Source: an uncultured Taibaiella sp.
GTDB taxonomy: Bacteria; Bacteroidota; Bacteroidia; Chitinophagales; Chitinophagaceae
Reading direction: 5' to 3'
NCBI GenBank assembly: GCA_937871155.1
Contig: CALMXV010000117.1
Location: forward strand, 1-8,800
DNA: 8,800 nucleotides
A program made the position numbers and the translations under genes. The notes under the pieces are model-generated. The model saw only the letters and a list, made by a program, of their open reading frames with translations. It was not told the DNA's origin and searched no databases. Shown one piece after another: positions 5,195-8,800 of this stretch (within the stretch, counting starts at the first letter, position 1; each line of letters opens with the position of its first letter).

Positions 5195-7525
5195 CTAGTA
5201 AATCACGAGTTTTTCAGTTTGTCTGGTTGTGCCTGTTGTTACAGTTACAATATAGATACCTTTCATGGTTACAATATTTGCTGGTATTTCAACTTTAGTG
5301 TCATTCATTGCAACAGCCTCAGTAGCGAATATTGATTTACCAGTAACATCAGTTACTTGTATTTTAACCGGAGTAGTATTGTTTGTTCCTTTTATCATTA
5401 CAAAAGAAGAACCTGTAGTTGGGTTCGGAGCCAAAGCAAAACCATTAGCTTGATAACGTACTTCATCAACACCTGTTGGGAAACCATTAAAGTATAATCT
5501 ATCTAAATACACATTATTAGCAGTACCGGCTAAACCATTAGAAGCGATGTCGCCATTAGACTTATAACGGAATCTAAAATAAACTTTAGCTTGACGATCC
5601 GCAACTGGAATGTTGTAGGAACGATTGGCCCAGAAAGCCCCCCCTGAAGTAGGAACAAATTCTTTTCCAGCAATAGTACCTGCATTAAATAATTCTAGCT
5701 TAGTAAGTTTTTTCAATACTTTCCAGCTTTGAACACCAGAGCAGTTAGTCATATAGCTGATTTCTAAAGTGTCTAACATTAGGTTAGGGTTAGATGTTGC
5801 CGCAGCACCAGCTATCATAAAGCTAAGGTTGCAAAATCGACCAGAAGCAAATGAGGTTAAATCAAAAGCAGGTGTGTAAAACTCATCGTAGTCGCCAATA
5901 GGAGAGTTATACAATAAATCTGTTCCTGTTCTTTTATCATAAGCATTCATGCAAATGGAGCTGTTATCATAATAACCGGCGTTATTTACTACTTGCCATT
6001 TATTGGTATTGTTGTAAATATTAAACATGGGATATTCGCTCATGTCATCAGTAGGAGAAAACTCTTGGAAGTAGTTTACAGCAGATTTAGCTACATTGTT
6101 GGCTACATAAATAGCACTGTCTTTTGTAATCGTACCAGAGCCCGCATTTGAATTAGCCGTTAATTGTACCTTAACCCAACCTGGATTATTGAAAGCTTTA
6201 ACTGCATCAATTAAAGTATTAGTGCTTGCTGTAGATACAGCATTTGTAGCGTCAGTGAAGGTCCATTGAGATGTTGTAATAGTATCATTCCAGCTACGGT
6301 TAGCAAAGTTTACATTTGACCCTAAACATACAAAGCCTCTCTCATCACGAGTGCCGTTATTGGTAGAGAAATCAGCAATTGGTGGTAAGTCTGCCAAAGG
6401 AAGTATATTTCCATTAGCATTCATCACTCCGGTTAATTTAAGGTTTGCACTATCTATTAGATTATTTCTATTAGCAGCGCTGCTTCTTAAAGAGGCTCTC
6501 ATTCTTACTGTTTGTAAGTATGTAAACATTTTACCACAACCTGAATAGTCCATAATGTTTTGGGTATTGTTGGTATCAGGATAGTTGATTACATAGTTGG
6601 TAGCAGTAGATGGGAAGGTAACATTAAATAAGTGACGAGCAGTAGCTGTATCATATACTTTTACATAACCTACTGAGCAGTTGGTGTCAGCAAGTTCGGC
6701 AGCACCACATTTTCCCATGTGGCCCTTGGTTGGAGGGGTATCATCCACATCGTCATCACCACAAGCTTTTTCAGGTTGGTTGGTGCTTCCCCACACGTGA
6801 TCAATATTAAACGTATGGGCTAATTCATGAGATAAAGTATGATCCCATATCATTTGACCCGACAAACAAATGACTCCATCCCAAAAATAGATTGGGTATG
6901 AGTTTGCGGCACCAGGTTTATACGCATAAGCTCCTGCACTTGCATGGTTAGCATTAAATTTTCTAATAATCCAGATATTCATGTAGGATTGTGGAGGCCA
7001 TTGAGAACCTTTAGCTTGGTCGCTAGCGGCATAGGTTAAATAACTTCTATTACGAGTAATCCCTTTTGTTGGGTTACCGTTAGGGTCTTTTTGAGCTAAA
7101 TGAAATTGGATTTTTGGATTACCCATGTAACGAACATTGGTACCTGGAATGTTTCCGGCAAATGTAGGTATGGTATGAGCTGTATCCGAGTTTGTTTTGC
7201 TAAATACGCGATTGATGTCTGCTAGGGCATCGAAGATATCATTGTCGCTTATGTATTCACCGGCATAGTCATGCACAATATGAAATACAATAGGTACATG
7301 TAGAATGACATTGTCGTTAATATCCGTTGTTTTAGCAAACTGGCTAAAGTTCATGCCTGTCATCTGAGCATTAATCTCTGCTCTCAATTGTGCTTCATAC
7401 TGAGCTATCTCAGGATAAAGCTCTTTAGCTTTATTATTCACTTCATCAGTAGCACATCGAAATTGAGCTTGAACAGATGAGGAAAGTGCAGCAACAGCTG
7501 ATAAGAGTAAAAAAACTTTTTTCAC
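5195..7525 (-). CDS. Secreted M43-like (pappalysin-type) zinc metalloprotease with T9SS sorting domain
   Basis: This is a 776-residue multidomain protein. The start is GTG at 7525-7523; it begins with a textbook signal peptide (MKKVFLLLSAVAALSSSVQA, cleavage near 20), and the next in-frame ATG is residue 55, which would lose it. The protease domain (about 70-340) carries HELAHTFNIDH, with zinc ligands His233, His237 and His243 and catalytic Glu234. Asn240 replaces the common Gly, a variant tolerated in metzincins. It also has the M43-like CGDDDVDDTPP (255-265) and a Met-turn NIMDYSGC with Met325. A PKD-like segment (about 380-475) and a beta-sandwich of the adhesion or choice-of-anchor kind (about 490-690) follow. 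Residues 696-776 are a T9SS type A sorting domain, starting FALAPNPTTG and ending EKLVIY, so the protein should be exported through the Por system to the surface or medium. The substrate is unknown. It has its own promoter-like element and terminator, so it is probably a single-gene unit. Confidence 0.92.
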   Translation of the reverse strand: MKKVFLLLSAVAALSSSVQAQFRCATDEVNNKAKELYPEIAQYEAQLRAEINAQMTGMNFSQFAKTTDINDNVILHVPIVFHIVHDYAGEYISDNDIFDALADINRVFSKTNSDTAHTIPTFAGNIPGTNVRYMGNPKIQFHLAQKDPNGNPTKGITRNRSYLTYAASDQAKGSQWPPQSYMNIWIIRKFNANHASAGAYAYKPGAANSYPIYFWDGVICLSGQMIWDHTLSHELAHTFNIDHVWGSTNQPEKACGDDDVDDTPPTKGHMGKCGAAELADTNCSVGYVKVYDTATARHLFNVTFPSTATNYVINYPDTNNTQNIMDYSGCGKMFTYLQTVRMRASLRSSAANRNNLIDSANLKLTGVMNANGNILPLADLPPIADFSTNNGTRDERGFVCLGSNVNFANRSWNDTITTSQWTFTDATNAVSTASTNTLIDAVKAFNNPGWVKVQLTANSNAGSGTITKDSAIYVANNVAKSAVNYFQEFSPTDDMSEYPMFNIYNNTNKWQVVNNAGYYDNSSICMNAYDKRTGTDLLYNSPIGDYDEFYTPAFDLTSFASGRFCNLSFMIAGAAATSNPNLMLDTLEISYMTNCSGVQSWKVLKKLTKLELFNAGTIAGKEFVPTSGGAFWANRSYNIPVADRQAKVYFRFRYKSNGDIASNGLAGTANNVYLDRLYFNGFPTGVDEVRYQANGFALAPNPTTGSSFVMIKGTNNTTPVKIQVTDVTGKSIFATEAVAMNDTKVEIPANIVTMKGIYIVTVTTGTTRQTEKLVIY

Positions 7526-7562
7526 TATAGTCTTAGTTTTAGTGTTAAAGATAAAACGCTTT

Positions 7563-7593
7563 CAAAGATATACTTTCTGTTAATGATTTGAAA
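7563..7593 (-). promoter_or_regulatory. Bacteroidota-type promoter of the metalloprotease gene
   Basis: The minus strand reads TATCTTTG at 7570-7563, a perfect TAnnTTTG match. TTTC at 7593-7590, one base off TTTG, lies 19 bases upstream. The predicted start is near 7556, giving a leader of about 30 bases before the GTG start. This suggests the protease is transcribed independently of the kinase gene upstream. Confidence 0.6.
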
Positions 7594-7624
7594 AGATTTT
7601 TTATCAAAACAGTAATATGAATAT

Positions 7625-8800
7625 TTAGCTAATGAGTGTAGAGGCTTGAATGGCTTTTAGTTCTTCAAACGCTTTCAGGCATACTTTCTCCAACTTTCCA
7701 ATTAATGGTTCTAGCCTATCTAAATGTGCTGCCTCTCCAGCTGTTTGTTCAATCAAAAATATATTACTCACTTCTTCTTTTACTCCCATATATGAAAGTT
7801 GAGGTTTCAACGAATGTGCTGCAATTTTTATAGCCGGGTAATTTTTTTGAAGGAGCGATTCTTTAACGGTAGCTAATAAGCTAGGACCATTCTGTAAAAA
7901 CATACCGATATACTTATTTCTCTTCTCAGGGTTATCTCCTGTAAATTTTTTCAAGAATTCCATGTCCGTTATCTTTTCTGGTAGATGGTAGGTCTCTACG
8001 TTGCTTTCTGTAGTTGGGTCCTTCTCAATAGTGGCTAATCCTCCTTCTATCATCTTTGCCATTTTTAGTAAAAGGTCGTCTTTTTGAAATGGCTTTGCAA
8101 TATGGGCATTCATCCCTGCTTCTAAATAACGTTTGATATCTTCTTGTAGGACATTTGCCGTCATGGCTATAACCTTAGTATTGTTTTTAGGTGGTGTTAA
8201 TTTTCTGATACATTTTGTTGCTTCTACACCATCCATCACCGGCATTTGGATATCCATCAATACTACATCATACTCATTAGCGTTCACTTTATCTACAGCA
8301 ATCTGACCGTTAAAAGCCATGTCAAGTTTTATCCCTGGAATCGTGTCCTTTAAAGTGTCTTCGGCTACCATTCTATTGAATTCATTGTCTTCAACTAATA
8401 GCACTCTGATATGTTCAAGTTTTTTCAAAGTGTCTTCATTGACAATATTTGTAGGGGTTACTTGCTGTTGGATAGTAGCTTCTTCAATAGGGATGAGTAC
8501 ACTAAAGGTGGTGCCTTTTCCTAGTTCACTGGTTACGAATATATTTCCATTCATTAATGTGGTTAGCTGTTTAGAAATGGTAAGCCCTAATCCGGTACCA
8601 CCAAATTTTCTTGCGATATCAGTACCGGCTTGTGTGAAGCTGTCAAATATCTTATTGACATAATCTTTTGCAATACCAATACCGGTATCCACTATATCAA
8701 ATCGTACTAAGTGATTTTTATTTTCTGTTTTTTGGTTGCTAACATTAATTTCTACAAATCCTTTCTCTGTGAATTTTACCGAATTTCCTGCTAAATTCAA
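7625..8800 (-). CDS. Hybrid sensor histidine kinase, C-terminal part (HATPase-REC-Hpt), N-terminus cut by window edge
   Basis: 391 residues are visible. The first codon, TTG at 8800, is internal, so the sensor and His-phosphoacceptor (HisKA) regions lie outside. Residues 1-105 are the end of the HATPase_c domain: N-box [14 protein letters not shown]1 box DTGIGI (38-43), G2 box [11 protein letters not shown] (67-77). Residues about 130-250 are a receiver domain with acidic pocket Glu137/Asp138, phosphoacceptor Asp183 in LMDIQMP, Thr214 and Lys236 in AKPF. After a short linker (about 255-275), residues about 280-385 form a histidine phosphotransfer domain with His329 in AAHSLKPQL. The His-Asp-His modules of a phosphorelay are thus in one chain; the last step to a response regulator is presumably in trans, since no regulator gene is visible here. 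The signal is unknown. A clear terminator after the stop at 7625 is not seen, but a separate promoter-like element precedes the protease. Confidence 0.92.
   Translation of the reverse strand: MNLAGNSVKFTEKGFVEINVSNQKTENKNHLVRFDIVDTGIGIAKDYVNKIFDSFTQAGTDIARKFGGTGLGLTISKQLTTLMNGNIFVTSELGKGTTFSVLIPIEEATIQQQVTPTNIVNEDTLKKLEHIRVLLVEDNEFNRMVAEDTLKDTIPGIKLDMAFNGQIAVDKVNANEYDVVLMDIQMPVMDGVEATKCIRKLTPPKNNTKVIAMTANVLQEDIKRYLEAGMNAHIAKPFQKDDLLLKMAKMIEGGLATIEKDPTTESNVETYHLPEKITDMEFLKKFTGDNPEKRNKYIGMFLQNGPSLLATVKESLLQKNYPAIKIAAHSLKPQLSYMGVKEEVSNIFLIEQTAGEAAHLDRLEPLIGKLEKVCLKAFEELKAIQASTLIS

Noticed and set aside
8319..8663. Plus-strand open frame of 114 codons
   Set aside because: It is antisense to the kinase HATPase and receiver domains, with Ser/Val-rich low-information content.

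Overview
The window looks like chromosomal DNA from a member of the Bacteroidota, probably a Chitinophagia- or Sphingobacteriia-like lineage. Four things point there. It encodes a type IX secretion (T9SS) C-terminal sorting domain and an outer-membrane beta-barrel protein with a carboxypeptidase-regulatory-like N-terminus. It has a DUF3127 protein. Promoter -7 elements of the Bacteroidota form TAnnTTTG sit upstream of several genes. The DNA is AT-rich. The exact genus cannot be told from the sequence alone.

Layout: every protein gene is on the minus strand, and the only plus-strand gene is a small RNA. From right to left, which is the direction of transcription: (1) 8800-7625, the C-terminal part of a hybrid sensor kinase (HATPase, receiver, Hpt), cut by the window edge. 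(2) 7525-5195, a secreted M43-like zinc metalloprotease with a T9SS sorting domain and a GTG start, ending in a strong intrinsic terminator at 5141-5173. (3) 4898-4997 on the plus strand, the bacterial small-type signal recognition particle RNA (ffs), with its own promoter and terminator. (4) 4669-2729, an exported von Willebrand factor A (VWA) protein, directly followed (TAA-ATG) by (5) 2728-2273, a GNAT acetyltransferase. (6) 2155-1736, a DUF3127 protein with an SSB-like acidic tail, followed by an intrinsic terminator at 1665-1709. (7) 1573-1, the N-terminal 524 residues of a TonB-dependent-receptor-like outer-membrane protein whose C-terminus lies outside the window.

The genes do not form one pathway. 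The likely functional groupings are the VWA-GNAT pair, which is apparently co-transcribed, and a loose theme of cell-envelope and exported proteins (receptor-like barrel, VWA protein, T9SS protease). The kinase and protease are adjacent and co-oriented, but a separate promoter-like element precedes the protease. I see no CRISPR array, transposon, tRNA, rRNA, phage gene or recognisable defence system. The most interesting items are the SSB-like tail on the DUF3127 protein, the VWA-GNAT coupling, and the promoter elements that settle two start-codon questions. I do not see convincing evidence of a novel multi-gene system.
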